The notes under the pieces: model-generated
What the model was told of the DNA's origin: nothing
Database searches by the model: none
Seen by the model: the letters and a program-made list of their open reading frames with translations, nothing else
Virus record (IMG/VR): IMGVR_UViG_3300044638_003989
Coordinates: 1 to 40,393 of that record
Source of the DNA: a virus
Strand: one strand, 5' to 3'
Length of the DNA: 40,393 nucleotides
In this document: positions 29,842-38,993 of the stretch, one piece after another
Layout: each line of letters begins with the position of its first letter
How positions within the stretch are numbered: the first letter of the stretch is position 1
Program-made: the position numbers and the translations under genes

Positions 29842-29967
29842 AGAACCCGTACGGAGTACTACGTCAAGAGGAAGGGAAGTGATGTTTTAGGTAATTAGTT
29901 GAAAATAGTTCTCATTTAGTTGAAGATTTATCTTGACTATCTTATGTTGCTTACTAAAGATGGGAAT

Positions 29968-30228
29968 ATGGATAACGATGATTACCTTTCCTTGATTAAG
30001 CAGATTATGGATATGTGCGGGCAAAACAATTACCTGCGGAGTAGGGTTGATATGCAGGCAAAGGAGATTACAAATCTTCGTGCGGTATCAGCCTCGCTTG
30101 ATGCTAAGGTTGGGCTTGCGTCAAACACAAAGGCAGTGGAATTGGCAAATTCGCTAATCTACCAGCTTGAGGAAGAGGTTTTGCAGTTAAAGAGAGAGCT
30201 TAGCAAGTTTACTCCAGTTAAAGAATAA
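29968..30228 (+). CDS. Coiled-coil hypothetical protein
   Basis: The ATG at 29968 gives 86 residues (MDNDDYLSLIKQIMDMCGQN onward). It is preceded by GGGA, whereas earlier TTG (29920) and ATG (29944) have no site. The chain is helical with heptad-like leucines (ITNLRAVSASLDAKVGLA, LIYQLEEEVLQLKREL). It is the first gene after the late leader. No function is known. Confidence 0.5.
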   Translation: MDNDDYLSLIKQIMDMCGQNNYLRSRVDMQAKEITNLRAVSASLDAKVGLASNTKAVELANSLIYQLEEEVLQLKRELSKFTPVKE

Positions 30229-30229
30229 T

Positions 30230-30424
30230 ATGGACTTACGGCAATTCATAAATGATCGGCATAAGCTGGTCGAAGATGAGGATGAGAAGCGGGAGAAGAA
30301 AAGTGTTAACCGTTGGTGTGCTCCTGAGCATCGGCGGATAGCTGTTAGCATGGAGAGAGACGCTAAAGGCAACCTGCTGCTTAAATGGCGGGGACTGTGG
30401 GATAAGCCGAAAGGAATGAAATGA
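30230..30424 (+). CDS. Small charged hypothetical protein
   Basis: The 64 residues are strongly charged (MDLRQFINDRHKLVEDEDEK), with Trp-rich WRGLWDKPKGMK at the end. It starts one base after the previous stop and overlaps the next start by ATGA. No domain is recognised. Confidence 0.5.
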   Translation: MDLRQFINDRHKLVEDEDEKREKKSVNRWCAPEHRRIAVSMERDAKGNLLLKWRGLWDKPKGMK

Positions 30425-30666
30425 GCTGGAAAAGCATAGTATTGGTGTTTTGTTTAATTATGCTTATCGCTAGCTTATTGCTTGGACTTCTAATGCTAGA
30501 TCGTCAGTTTTCAACCCTTCATGGCGTGCGTAAAGACGAAGGATACGCTGCATGGTGCAAGCTAACTGGCAGAACTGACTTGTCTAGGGATGAACTGTAT
30601 TCCCTTCAACGAGCTGGTCTTCTAAATGGGTATTACACGGTGGACAAACCATTGAATAACAAATGA
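30421..30666 (+). CDS. Small membrane-anchored hypothetical protein
   Basis: The 81 residues have an N-terminal transmembrane segment (about 5-26, SIVLVFCLIMLIASLLLGLL). A soluble tail with RKDEGYAAWCKLTGRTDLSR and LYSLQRAGLLNGYY follows. It overlaps neighbours by ATGA on both sides. It precedes the terminase small-subunit candidate; no function is recognised. Confidence 0.5.
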   Translation: MSWKSIVLVFCLIMLIASLLLGLLMLDRQFSTLHGVRKDEGYAAWCKLTGRTDLSRDELYSLQRAGLLNGYYTVDKPLNNK

Positions 30667-31223
30667 GCGACGAACTGGAAGCAGAGATTCCCACCATTAA
30701 GCAACTGCGCAAGCAGGTGGCAAAGTCTATCAAAGACAAAGCTATGGGTGCTACCAATCGGCTTATCGAGAAGAATGACCCTAAGCTGGCATTACAGATT
30801 ATTGAGGAATACTCTAACACTGGATCGCCGCGTCATGTTTCACAGAAGTTTGGCGTGGATAGGATGACCGTTCAACGCATTGCACGTGACCACAAGGAAG
30901 TTATTGGAACTTGGCGTGAATATGCGGCGGGTGAGGCTTTCTTGCTAAAGGCACGGTCGCAGGCCTTGCTTCACCGCAAGTTTGATATGATGGAAGATGA
31001 CGAGGAACAGGTGAAGAAAACGAACATACGTGACATTGCCCAAGCTGTGAGCTTGATGAGTGAAGGATACCAGAACTCAATTGGTGAAGGTACGAAGGCT
31101 GGTATTACGGTAAATGTTGGGCCAACATTTGAGGATGTTATACGTCACCGCGAGGAGCTTATAGAAAAGATTAGACTGAAAACCCTTAAAGTTGTAACAG
31201 AAACCCCAATTGACCTCTGCTAA
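30663..31223 (+). CDS. terS: Terminase small subunit candidate
   Basis: The 186 residues contain an N-terminal helical region and an HTH around residues 50-80 (NTGSPRHVSQKFGVDRMTVQ, RIARDHKEVI), as terminase small subunits do. Helical oligomerisation regions follow (AGEAFLLKARSQALLHRKFD, RDIAQAVSLMSEGYQNSIGE). The position two small genes before the large subunit supports DNA recognition for packaging. Family identity is by layout. Confidence 0.65.
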   Translation: MSDELEAEIPTIKQLRKQVAKSIKDKAMGATNRLIEKNDPKLALQIIEEYSNTGSPRHVSQKFGVDRMTVQRIARDHKEVIGTWREYAAGEAFLLKARSQALLHRKFDMMEDDEEQVKKTNIRDIAQAVSLMSEGYQNSIGEGTKAGITVNVGPTFEDVIRHREELIEKIRLKTLKVVTETPIDLC

Positions 31224-31447
31224 TGATTAAATACAAGAAATTAACAGTTATTGGCGTTAAAAAAACCTGTGATATTATTTACAGTTTTGACCAAGACTTA
31301 GATGCATTGCTTGAACGAAGTGAAAGCGATGGAAAGTACGGCGAAATTACTACGATACTTGAGCGAAATCACGTTTTAATTGACGGCAAACTTGAAGTGC
31401 ATAGTGCCGTAATTAAGGTCGAGAAAAAGAATAAGTCTAATGATTAA
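31223..31447 (+). CDS. Small hypothetical protein between terminase subunits
   Basis: The 74 residues are alpha/beta (YKKLTVIGVKKTCDIIYSFD then EITTILERNHVLIDGKLEVH). The start shares one base with the upstream stop and the end overlaps the next gene by eight bases. It is unknown; the arrangement suggests a packaging accessory. Confidence 0.45.
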   Translation: MIKYKKLTVIGVKKTCDIIYSFDQDLDALLERSESDGKYGEITTILERNHVLIDGKLEVHSAVIKVEKKNKSND

Positions 31448-31694
31448 CGACCTGACACCAAGAAAGCAGGATGCTATACAAGAGACTAGGCAAATCTTGC
31501 CTGAGTTTGGAATTGGTGAACGTGTCATCTTTAATGACGGCAACAATTACATCATTTATGTTTCCGGCATAATTATGCGTGGTGGTGGACAATTTACATA
31601 CTTGGTTAGCGATAGGGGCAACGAAACAGAGGTTAGAGGCTATGAGCTATTCAAGTGGGATGACTTGCCGGATGCAGAGGAGGATGACGAGTAA
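31440..31694 (+). CDS. Small beta-rich hypothetical protein
   Basis: The 84 residues contain a beta barrel-like part (FGIGERVIFNDGNNYIIYVS, GGQFTYLVSDRGNETEVRGY) and an acidic tail (DDLPDAEEDDE). It overlaps both neighbours. It looks like a compact SH3-like or chromo-like adaptor, unassigned. Confidence 0.45.
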   Translation: MINDLTPRKQDAIQETRQILPEFGIGERVIFNDGNNYIIYVSGIIMRGGGQFTYLVSDRGNETEVRGYELFKWDDLPDAEEDDE

Positions 31695-33295
31695 TGCTTA
31701 GCTGGGCGCGTCACTGCATTTTAAAAGCTCCTACGGACGAGGAACAGCTTCTAATGGAACCAGCAGACTTGCTGGCCTATTGGAGGAACTACCATGACGT
31801 AATCAAACGGGCGGAAGATGATCCTTATAGGCATGGCTTCATCTTAGAGAACTGGCGTAAGATGAAGGAATGTTTTACGCAAGTTAATGAAGTTCTAGCA
31901 CTTGGTGGAAACCGCAGTTCCAAAACATCGGCAGGTGCGTGGCTGGTAGTAAACTGCGCAATGTCTAACCCCAAGAGTTTGATTGTATGCTTTAGCCAGA
32001 ATGCAGAGTTGAGTGTGCTTGTTCAGCAGGCGTCTGTTTACAAAGCACTTCCGCAAGAACTTAAACAAAAAACCCTTGGATCAAATGAGTATATTTCATT
32101 CACTAGCCAGAACGGATTTGCTGGTTCTAGCTTTATTCTCCCCAATGGTAGCCGTGTTCTGTTTAAAACTTATTCACAGTTCAGTCAGAATAATACGGTT
32201 CTCGAAGGCATGGAACTTGGGTCGTATGAACCTAGCTCTGTTAATCTTGGCACTTGGTGCGACGAGTACCTTGGCGGCCCTGAGCTTATCAATACTCTTG
32301 TGTTCCGTCTGGCTACTCGTAATGCAAAGATGCTCCTGACGTTTACGCCGATTGATGGGTACACGCAAACCGTGCGTGAGTACCTAGACGGCGCAAGGAC
32401 GCTTGAATGGAAAAAGGCGGAGGCGCTGAATAACATAGACGTTCCTTATGTCCAGCGGGCAAAGGACAAGGATGCGGCAATCATTTACTTTCACACCAAG
32501 GATAACCCGTTCTCTGGCTATGATCGCGTGTTGAAGGAAGCTAAGGCCAAGGATGACGAGTGGATTAAGACGCGCCTTTATGGAATCCCTACTAAAAGCA
32601 TTACTAGCCTTTTTCCTCGCTTCGATGTTAAGGTCAATGTGGTTAAACACGATACGATCCCGACAAAGGGCGTTACACGCTATCTTATCATTGACCCAGC
32701 AGGCCGTAAAAACTGGTTTATGGCATGGATTGCGGTAGATGAAAGCGGTTGTTGGTACGTTTACCGCGAATGGCCGGACATTAACGTAGGCGAATGGGGC
32801 AAATGGCGTGGCAACAAGTGGACTGCGGGCGAAGGATGTAAATCGCTAGGCATGGGGATTAAGGACTACGTCGATTTGATTAACAATTCCGAGGTAGGTG
32901 AAACCGTATTTGAACGAATCATTGATCCTCGGTTGGGACAGGCTAAATACAGCAGTCACACGGGGCAATCTTCCATCATTGAGGACTTGGCAGATCAAGG
33001 CGTCATTTGTCATCCAGCTCCAGGACTCCATGAAGATGACGGTTTGCAAGCTTTGCAGAGCAAAATGGCATGGATTAACACGAAACCACTAGATGCAATT
33101 AACCGACCCCATTTTTACGTTTCCGAACGATGTGAGAACATTATTTGGGCCTTACAGGAATACACTGGCGCACAGGGGCCAGACGAACAAGCAAAAGATC
33201 CAATTGACGTTCTACGTTATGCAGCTGTTAGCGATATTTACTATGTCGATCCCAAGGATTTCAAAAACGTTAAAAGACGTTCCGGCGGCTATTGA
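31694..33295 (+). CDS. terL: Terminase large subunit
   Basis: The 533 residues show the packaging ATPase: Walker A GGNRSSKT (71-78), Walker B GTWCDEY with Asp190/Glu191, and a coupling motif LTFTPIDG (about 215). The C-terminal RNase H-like nuclease begins LIIDPAGRKNWFMAWI (about 328-343) with acidic residues following (VDESG, D in IIDPRLG). It translocates DNA into the prohead and cuts concatemers. The start overlaps the previous stop by one base. Confidence 0.93.
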   Translation: MLSWARHCILKAPTDEEQLLMEPADLLAYWRNYHDVIKRAEDDPYRHGFILENWRKMKECFTQVNEVLALGGNRSSKTSAGAWLVVNCAMSNPKSLIVCFSQNAELSVLVQQASVYKALPQELKQKTLGSNEYISFTSQNGFAGSSFILPNGSRVLFKTYSQFSQNNTVLEGMELGSYEPSSVNLGTWCDEYLGGPELINTLVFRLATRNAKMLLTFTPIDGYTQTVREYLDGARTLEWKKAEALNNIDVPYVQRAKDKDAAIIYFHTKDNPFSGYDRVLKEAKAKDDEWIKTRLYGIPTKSITSLFPRFDVKVNVVKHDTIPTKGVTRYLIIDPAGRKNWFMAWIAVDESGCWYVYREWPDINVGEWGKWRGNKWTAGEGCKSLGMGIKDYVDLINNSEVGETVFERIIDPRLGQAKYSSHTGQSSIIEDLADQGVICHPAPGLHEDDGLQALQSKMAWINTKPLDAINRPHFYVSERCENIIWALQEYTGAQGPDEQAKDPIDVLRYAAVSDIYYVDPKDFKNVKRRSGGY

Positions 33296-33310
33296 GAAAA
33301 TTTCAACTTT

Positions 33311-33700
33311 ATGAAAACACTGATTACTGATTTATCCAACGAGTTCTGTATTTCCGTCAATGATTTGATGGTTTTCCAGCAGACTATGCCGACTAAAACT
33401 TACACGGGAGTCGGCAAGCGGACTTGGTTTACCGAAGAAGGAGTAGAATTGGTGCGTAAGCATTTTACTGGTCCTCATTGCGAATCATCGTTGATTGTTG
33501 GCCAAGTTATAGGCCAATGTAAGAACCCGCGCATGGTTTATGCCACTATTCCTAATCAGGAAGGGAAGGTTATTGTTAAAATTCCCGCTCGTTTAGTTGG
33601 CAAGCTCGATAAAAAGCGTATTAATATAGAAAAAATAGTCCATGCAACAGAGACGCTTTATCAATGGGCCAAAGTTGACCAAAATGCTAACGTTTCGTAA
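33311..33700 (+). CDS. Hypothetical protein between terminase and portal
   Basis: The 129 residues form a mixed fold (DLSNEFCISVNDLMVFQQTM, WFTEEGVELVRKHFTGPHCE, MVYATIPNQEGKVIVKIPAR). The last section is a short beta barrel-like unit followed by basic residues and a helix. The initial half resembles a winged-helix layout (DLMVFQQ, TEEGVELVRKHF). DNA or head binding is possible but not shown. Confidence 0.45.
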   Translation: MKTLITDLSNEFCISVNDLMVFQQTMPTKTYTGVGKRTWFTEEGVELVRKHFTGPHCESSLIVGQVIGQCKNPRMVYATIPNQEGKVIVKIPARLVGKLDKKRINIEKIVHATETLYQWAKVDQNANVS

Positions 33701-33715
33701 AGACGCCCTGTAACA

Positions 33716-35803
33716 ATGGAAAATAAAACCCACGAATCGCTTACTTATGTATCCAAGGAGCCGGATGTCTCCACATTGCGTAAAGCGTATGAATCAACAA
33801 CCCTTGAACTGGCGCCTTACATCGACTTGTGCCGAACAAGTTATGATGATCGCCGTAACTACTGGCCAGGAAAAAGCCGTGACTTGCGAAAGCACGGTAG
33901 CGATGCTTTTCCGTGGGAGGGTGCTTCTGATACCGAAGCGCACGTTATTGACGAGCGTATTAACCGTCTTGTAGCCCTCATTATGTCTTCGCTCAACCGA
34001 GCGAATGTGCGTGCGTTCCCAACCGAGGCTAGTGACATTCCACGATCCAAGATTGTTTCGTCCTTCATGAAGTGGATGAGCAGCAGCGGTTACATTCCTC
34101 GATTCAAGCGCGAGATGGAACTTGGTGCTAATTACTTTTTGGAGCGTGGCATCCTAATTACCTATGTTGGTTGGCACCGTGAAGACCGAACCTATTTACA
34201 GCAGTTTAGCTTAGAGCAAATTGCTCAGGTTGCGCCAGAAATTGCGCAGGCCATTCTTGCTGGAAATCAGGATGAGCAAGTGATTGCTATGCTCAAGCAG
34301 GCATTTCCTACTGTACAGGATAAGCGAGCAAAGAAGGCATTGGCTCAGTTACGCAAGACGGGCAAAGGCGAGATTCCAATTGTGCGCCGTCAAATTGATG
34401 CTCCTATGGTAAAGACTCTTTCGCCTGATGGAGACTTCTTCTTTCCTCCTTACGTTACAGACCCGCAGCGTGCTCCTTATTGCTTTTGGAAGACCTTCTA
34501 CACCTCGCAAGAGTTGATGAATAAAGTTTCAACTGATGAATGGGATGAAGAGTGGGTTAATTATGTCATCGAGAAGCATCGTGGCGTTAGTGCCGATTCA
34601 ATTGATAACTACGTTGATGGTCGTAAGCAAATTTCGCTTACAACTGTCCATACAAACGATAGCGACTTAATTGAGGTTATCTATGGCTATCAACGTCTAA
34701 TTGATAAAGAAGACAATAGCGAAGGCATTTACTGCACTGTGTTTCACCGCGAGTTTAGCGGTAATGACATGGTCAATGGGTATGCTAAGTTTGAGTTGCT
34801 CAACGGCTATGAGGACTATCCCGTTGTTGTTACCCGCCTAAGCGAAGATTCCAAGCGTCTTTATGACGTTCAGACCATCCCTGACATGCTGCGCGGTATT
34901 CAGCAGCAGGTTAAGGTTGAGCGCGATTCTCGTATTGACCGCAACAGCTTGGCTACGCTTCCGCCAATCATGCACCCCATTGGTAACGCTCCTAGCGATT
35001 GGGGTCCAGGACGCTATGTTCCATACAAACGTGCGGGCGAGTTCCAGTTTGGCCCTATTCCGCAGTTTAACGCTGGTTCTGTTGAAATGGAGAACACCAT
35101 GCAACAGCAGGCTGACCGTCTCGTTGGCCTAGACATTGATAACCCGCTTTCGCAGATTAAGCAGCAGTTTATGGTGGACAAGTTCTTGTCGCACTCGGCG
35201 GAAGTCTTGAATATGTGCTATCGCTGCTTCCAGCGCTTCGGCCCAGACCAAGTGTTCTTTCAAGTTACGGGTGTTGCTGATCCACAACAGTTCAATAAGG
35301 GCAATCCTGACGAAAACTACGATACAACCATTTCCTACGATGTGCTAAATAACGATCCGGAGAATCAAGAATCCAAACTCCAACAGCTTGTTTCGCTTAT
35401 TCAGCTTGACCGTAATGGGCGTATTAACGTTGACGCTCTGCTTGATGTTATCGCCGCTTCTATTGATCCGGTTCTTGCTTCGTCTATTTTGCAGCCTTCA
35501 CAAGCGGCCCAAGAGCAAATCGTCAAGCAGGTTACGGACGACCTGACGAAGATTAGTGCATCGATTGAAATGCCAGCCCGTCCTAATGGTGCGCAAGTGG
35601 CTATGCAGGTTATCCAGCAGTATGCTCAACAGCCTGACGTTCAACAGCGTCTTGCTCAGGATGAAGCGTTCCGTGAACGACTTGAGAAATATCAGGCTCA
35701 ATATACTTTCCAAATGCAGCAGGCTCAAAATGCCCAGATAGGCAAGATTGGGACTGCACCTGCATCTATGGGCGGAATGGAAACGCAAGGAATGGGACAA
35801 TAA
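33716..35803 (+). CDS. Portal protein
   Basis: The 695 residues have a podovirus-type portal layout. An N-terminal wing domain includes YWPGKSRDLRKHGSDAFPWE and ASDTEAHVIDERINRLVALI. The clip/stem section is near 350-480 (QTIPDMLRGIQQQVKVERDS, RNSLATLPPIMHPIGNAPSD). A Gln-rich helical C-terminus (AMQVIQQYAQQPDVQQRLAQ) likely forms a barrel. It forms the dodecameric DNA gate. It directly follows the terminase region, as in most phages. Confidence 0.85.
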   Translation: MENKTHESLTYVSKEPDVSTLRKAYESTTLELAPYIDLCRTSYDDRRNYWPGKSRDLRKHGSDAFPWEGASDTEAHVIDERINRLVALIMSSLNRANVRAFPTEASDIPRSKIVSSFMKWMSSSGYIPRFKREMELGANYFLERGILITYVGWHREDRTYLQQFSLEQIAQVAPEIAQAILAGNQDEQVIAMLKQAFPTVQDKRAKKALAQLRKTGKGEIPIVRRQIDAPMVKTLSPDGDFFFPPYVTDPQRAPYCFWKTFYTSQELMNKVSTDEWDEEWVNYVIEKHRGVSADSIDNYVDGRKQISLTTVHTNDSDLIEVIYGYQRLIDKEDNSEGIYCTVFHREFSGNDMVNGYAKFELLNGYEDYPVVVTRLSEDSKRLYDVQTIPDMLRGIQQQVKVERDSRIDRNSLATLPPIMHPIGNAPSDWGPGRYVPYKRAGEFQFGPIPQFNAGSVEMENTMQQQADRLVGLDIDNPLSQIKQQFMVDKFLSHSAEVLNMCYRCFQRFGPDQVFFQVTGVADPQQFNKGNPDENYDTTISYDVLNNDPENQESKLQQLVSLIQLDRNGRINVDALLDVIAASIDPVLASSILQPSQAAQEQIVKQVTDDLTKISASIEMPARPNGAQVAMQVIQQYAQQPDVQQRLAQDEAFRERLEKYQAQYTFQMQQAQNAQIGKIGTAPASMGGMETQGMGQ

Positions 35804-35804
35804 T

Positions 35805-36017
35805 ATGAATTTAGAACAAGACTTGAAGTGGTTGAGCAATCATCCTCAGTTTGCACGTTTTGTAGCTGGAATTAAAGAAAGCCGCGAGGCTTGCATTAGT
35901 GCTTTGCATGAAGCAAAGCCAGAAAGCATCATGCAAATTAGTGGGCGTATTCTTGCCTACGATGACCTTTTTAAAATGACAAATGCGGATGATCTTATCC
36001 GCCGACATACGCAGTAA
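35805..36017 (+). CDS. Small hypothetical protein
   Basis: The ATG at 35805 gives 70 residues, starting MNLEQDLKWLSNHPQFARFV; a start at 35748 would sit in the portal gene. It is helical with ESREACISALHEAKPESIMQ. It is probably a small head-assembly protein, as its position between portal and scaffold suggests. A 67-bp gap follows with a GGTGG/CCACC hairpin (36032-36058). Confidence 0.5.
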   Translation: MNLEQDLKWLSNHPQFARFVAGIKESREACISALHEAKPESIMQISGRILAYDDLFKMTNADDLIRRHTQ

Positions 36018-36084
36018 CGTCCGTTGACGGGGGTGGTAATAATGAATTATCGCCCACCGTCTCAGGCGTTAATGAGCGTAAAAT

Positions 36085-37128
36085 ATGTCTAATGAAGTTA
36101 CTACGGAGAACGCTGGCTCCGAAATCAAAACAGTGGAAAAGTCGAACATTACAGTTGCCGAGCTTGCCGCTCGACGACTCGGAACCCCCAAGGTTCCCGT
36201 AGAAGCACCTAAAGCTATTAAGGACAATCAGCCGGAACCCGAAAAGGAACCGAAGGTTGGACCCGAACAGCCGAAGGAAAAAGACGTTCTTTCTAAGTTT
36301 GATCTTGGTGAGATGTCAGATGTGGAATTGCGCGAATTATCGGACAAGCTAGGCTCCCGTGCCGTAGCTCGCTTCGGTGAACTCACAGCAAAACGCAAAC
36401 AAGCAGAGGAGCAAATTGCCGCACTTCAGTCCGAACTGAATAAACGCAATCAAGAGTCTCCGCTTGAAGTGAAGTCGGTTGAGAAGAATCCATACGCCGC
36501 TTTAGATACCGTTGAGTCTTTGCAGGCTAAAGCCAGCGAGGTTACAGACGTTATTGAATGGGCTGAGGACAAACTTGATCAGGCTGACCACCTTGCGCAC
36601 GATGACATCGTTACAACCGTCGATGGTAGGGACATGACGAAAGCAGATATTAAAGCTGCTCTCAAAAATGCCCGTAAAGCTAAGGACAAGTTTTTGCCTG
36701 CCCAACTCCAAGAGTTGCAAGCGCGTGAGAATCGGTCTCAATTAAAAAAGTCCTTCGACGAACACGCCCGCAAGGAATTGGACTGGCTCAATGGCGAGGA
36801 TAACGACACCCGTAAGCAATATGAGGCTATGCTTGGCGACAAGCGGCTAACTAAGCTTTTGGAGGCCGATCCCGACATTGCTCCCCAGCTTCCCTACATT
36901 TTGGCTCACGCAGCCAACTCTATGTATGGACGTAAATCCATTCCCCTTACGGACGCTAAACCAAAGATTACACCCCCATCTAGCCCGACTAGCTCAACTG
37001 GTTCTTCGGAAAAACCAGAAGCGAGAAGCAGCAAAGCTATTTCAGAAACCGTCAAACGCTTTAGTTCAACAGGCAGTGTTAGTGACTATGCAGCAATGCG
37101 TGCCCTTCAATTATCTAAACGCTCTTAA
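36085..37128 (+). CDS. Scaffold protein candidate
   Basis: The 347 residues are acidic, Pro/Glu/Lys-rich and partly coiled-coil. The N-terminal 75 residues look disordered (PKVPVEAPKAIKDNQPEPEK). A long charged helix follows (ELTAKRKQAEEQIAALQSEL). Residues 140-230 contain EWAEDKLDQADHLAH-like helices, and a Ser-rich C-terminus includes PPSSPTSSTGSSEKPEARSS. Its position immediately upstream of the major capsid gene is diagnostic for scaffolding proteins. Confidence 0.75.
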   Translation: MSNEVTTENAGSEIKTVEKSNITVAELAARRLGTPKVPVEAPKAIKDNQPEPEKEPKVGPEQPKEKDVLSKFDLGEMSDVELRELSDKLGSRAVARFGELTAKRKQAEEQIAALQSELNKRNQESPLEVKSVEKNPYAALDTVESLQAKASEVTDVIEWAEDKLDQADHLAHDDIVTTVDGRDMTKADIKAALKNARKAKDKFLPAQLQELQARENRSQLKKSFDEHARKELDWLNGEDNDTRKQYEAMLGDKRLTKLLEADPDIAPQLPYILAHAANSMYGRKSIPLTDAKPKITPPSSPTSSTGSSEKPEARSSKAISETVKRFSSTGSVSDYAAMRALQLSKRS

Positions 37129-37157
37129 CGTCAGAAAACCCTTAATAACCTAATACA

Positions 37158-38141
37158 ATGGCCTTTTCAGATACCTACGACACAACCAATCCTGGTTCCG
37201 CTGTCTCCAACCGAGAGCAATTGCTCGACGTTCTTACTATTCTTGCTCCCGAAGAGACTCCCGTCCTTTCGAGTGCTTCTAAATCCAAAGCTTCCGCTAC
37301 TTTTGTTGAGTGGACTGTTGACTCGCTCGCAGCTCCTACTACCGCTGGTGTTGCTGAGGGTGCTGATGTAACCACCTTCACTGACAAGTTTAGTGGTCGT
37401 GCCCGACTCGGTAATTATGTCCAGAAGTTCCGCCGCGACTTCATGGTTAGCGACCTGCAAAATGCCGTTGATAGCGTTGGCCCAGCTAAAATTGCCCAAG
37501 CTGAAGCCAAGGCCGTGCGCGAGATTAAACGCGACATTGAAGCTACGCTCTGCTCCAATAATGACCGTTCCATCGAAGATGGCGCGGGCACTGTTTACGG
37601 CCTCCGTGGTCTTGGCAAGTGGATTGATACTGCACCCGGCTCGGATGTTCCTGCTGCCTACCGCACTCCTTCAGCTTCCATTTACGCTTCTACTGCGTTT
37701 ACGGAGACTGTGTTTAATGACCTTATCACCTCCATCTATCGCGTTACTGGCTCCACCAATAACCTGACACTGGTTGCTGATACCGCGCTGCGTCGTCGCA
37801 TCACCGATTTTGCCCGCACCTCTGGTTCGACCGATTATACCGTGCGCAATGTAAACACTGACATGGGTAACTCGACAATCAAGCTTTCGGTTGAGATGTA
37901 TCAGAGCGACCACGGTTTGGTTTCTGTTGTTAACATGAATCCCGATTGTGCTCCTGATACCACCAACAAGGACACTGGTTATTTGATTAATCCCGATTAT
38001 TACGGGGTTGCTGAATTAATTCCTCTTGGTTCTACACGTCTCCCTAACTTTGGCGGTGGCGAGCGAGGCTATGTAGATACAACCCTTACTTTGCTTGTTA
38101 AGCATCCCGGCGCACACGGCAAAATCACCCAAATCGCCTAA
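37158..38141 (+). CDS. Major capsid protein (SU10/DUF5309 type)
   Basis: The 327 residues open MAFSDTYDTTNPGSAVSNRE and contain LLDVLTILAPEETPVLSSAS, VEWTVDSLAAPTTAGVAEGA, NYVQKFRRDFMVSDLQNAVD and REIKRDIEATLCSNNDRSIE. This order is the DUF5309/SU10-like HK97-fold capsid family. The end (GYVDTTLTLLVKHPGAHGKI) matches the usual P-domain finish. It builds the icosahedral head. A decoration-like gene and a strong terminator follow. Confidence 0.9.
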   Translation: MAFSDTYDTTNPGSAVSNREQLLDVLTILAPEETPVLSSASKSKASATFVEWTVDSLAAPTTAGVAEGADVTTFTDKFSGRARLGNYVQKFRRDFMVSDLQNAVDSVGPAKIAQAEAKAVREIKRDIEATLCSNNDRSIEDGAGTVYGLRGLGKWIDTAPGSDVPAAYRTPSASIYASTAFTETVFNDLITSIYRVTGSTNNLTLVADTALRRRITDFARTSGSTDYTVRNVNTDMGNSTIKLSVEMYQSDHGLVSVVNMNPDCAPDTTNKDTGYLINPDYYGVAELIPLGSTRLPNFGGGERGYVDTTLTLLVKHPGAHGKITQIA

Positions 38142-38162
38142 TAACCCCTAATAACCACTAAT

Positions 38163-38618
38163 ATGCCTATCCTTACTGTTAATGAATCTATTGGCGATTT
38201 TACGCATATTGTTAAACTAGATTTTCGCGAGCTGCAAGCCGTTGGAACTGGCCTTAACAAGAAATTGCTTACTCTCCCTGCTGGTGCAGCTATCGACCTC
38301 GTTGGCCTTATTAACACCGTGGACATCGTCGGTTCGTCCACCCTGTCTGTTGAGGTTGGTGTTGCTGGTGCTACCACTGAGCTTCTCGCCGCAACTGACG
38401 TTGATGCGCTTACCCCAATGCTTCCTGTGTTTAACACTGGTACGCTGCTTGCTCAGGCCGCCGGTACAACTACGACCCTTGCTGGTTCTAAGCCAGCAAA
38501 GGCTGTTTCGGCCAACACTGACATTGTTATCAAAGTGACTGATGCTGCCTTGGCATCCATCACTGCTGGTGAAATTGTAATTGGTTTCCGCGTTATCAAC
38601 CTTGGTCGCTTCGCCTAA
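38163..38618 (+). CDS. Head decoration or minor capsid protein candidate
   Basis: The 151 residues are beta-rich and Ala/Thr/Val-heavy (PILTVNESIGDFTHIVKLDF, LPAGAAIDLVGLINTVDIVG, AVSANTDIVIKVTDAALASI). The abundance of small residues and the location just after the major capsid gene and before the terminator suggest a decoration or cement protein made in high amount. No family name can be given. Confidence 0.55.
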   Translation: MPILTVNESIGDFTHIVKLDFRELQAVGTGLNKKLLTLPAGAAIDLVGLINTVDIVGSSTLSVEVGVAGATTELLAATDVDALTPMLPVFNTGTLLAQAAGTTTTLAGSKPAKAVSANTDIVIKVTDAALASITAGEIVIGFRVINLGRFA

Positions 38619-38644
38619 TAGCGTTTGACCTAAGTGGTAACTTG

Positions 38645-38684
38645 AAGGGGAAGGCTCTAACAAGGGTCTTCTCCCTCTTTTTTT
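38645..38684 (+). terminator. Intrinsic terminator after the capsid genes
   Basis: The imperfect stem AGGGGAAGGCTC (38646-38657) / GGGTCTTCTCCCT (38664-38676) is followed by seven T (38678-38684). It would adjust expression between the abundant capsid genes and downstream tail genes. The next start codon follows the T run directly. Confidence 0.75.
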
Positions 38685-38993
38685 ATGCAAATTATCCAGA
38701 AGTCGGAGCAATTTACTGATGAACAAATTGATTCTGCTATCAATGATGAAATCCGTAAGTCGTTAAAGGACGAGCTTGATACGCAAGCAGAGCGCGAGAT
38801 TTTGATGCGTGGTCATGCTGCTGCTATGAAGAACCACAAGACGGTTCCCGGCTTAGGTAAGTGCGTTGGTGTATTTCCCGCACGCGAGTTCTTCCGCCTT
38901 CAAGCCAAGTATGGCGCACAGGTTTTGCACAGCGAGGAGTTCATGCAGTATTTCAACCGTAAGTTTCCTGAGCTTTCCCCTAATAAAGCCTAA
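38685..38993 (+). CDS. Small hypothetical protein after the capsid terminator
   Basis: The 102 residues are helical and charged (MQIIQKSEQFTDEQIDSAIN, DELDTQAEREILMRGHAAAM). A central GLGKCVGVFPAREFFRLQAK follows. The ATG abuts the terminator T run, with no room for a ribosome binding site outside the hairpin. The position suits a small head-tail connector accessory. Translation may be coupled to readthrough. Confidence 0.45.
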   Translation: MQIIQKSEQFTDEQIDSAINDEIRKSLKDELDTQAEREILMRGHAAAMKNHKTVPGLGKCVGVFPAREFFRLQAKYGAQVLHSEEFMQYFNRKFPELSPNKA

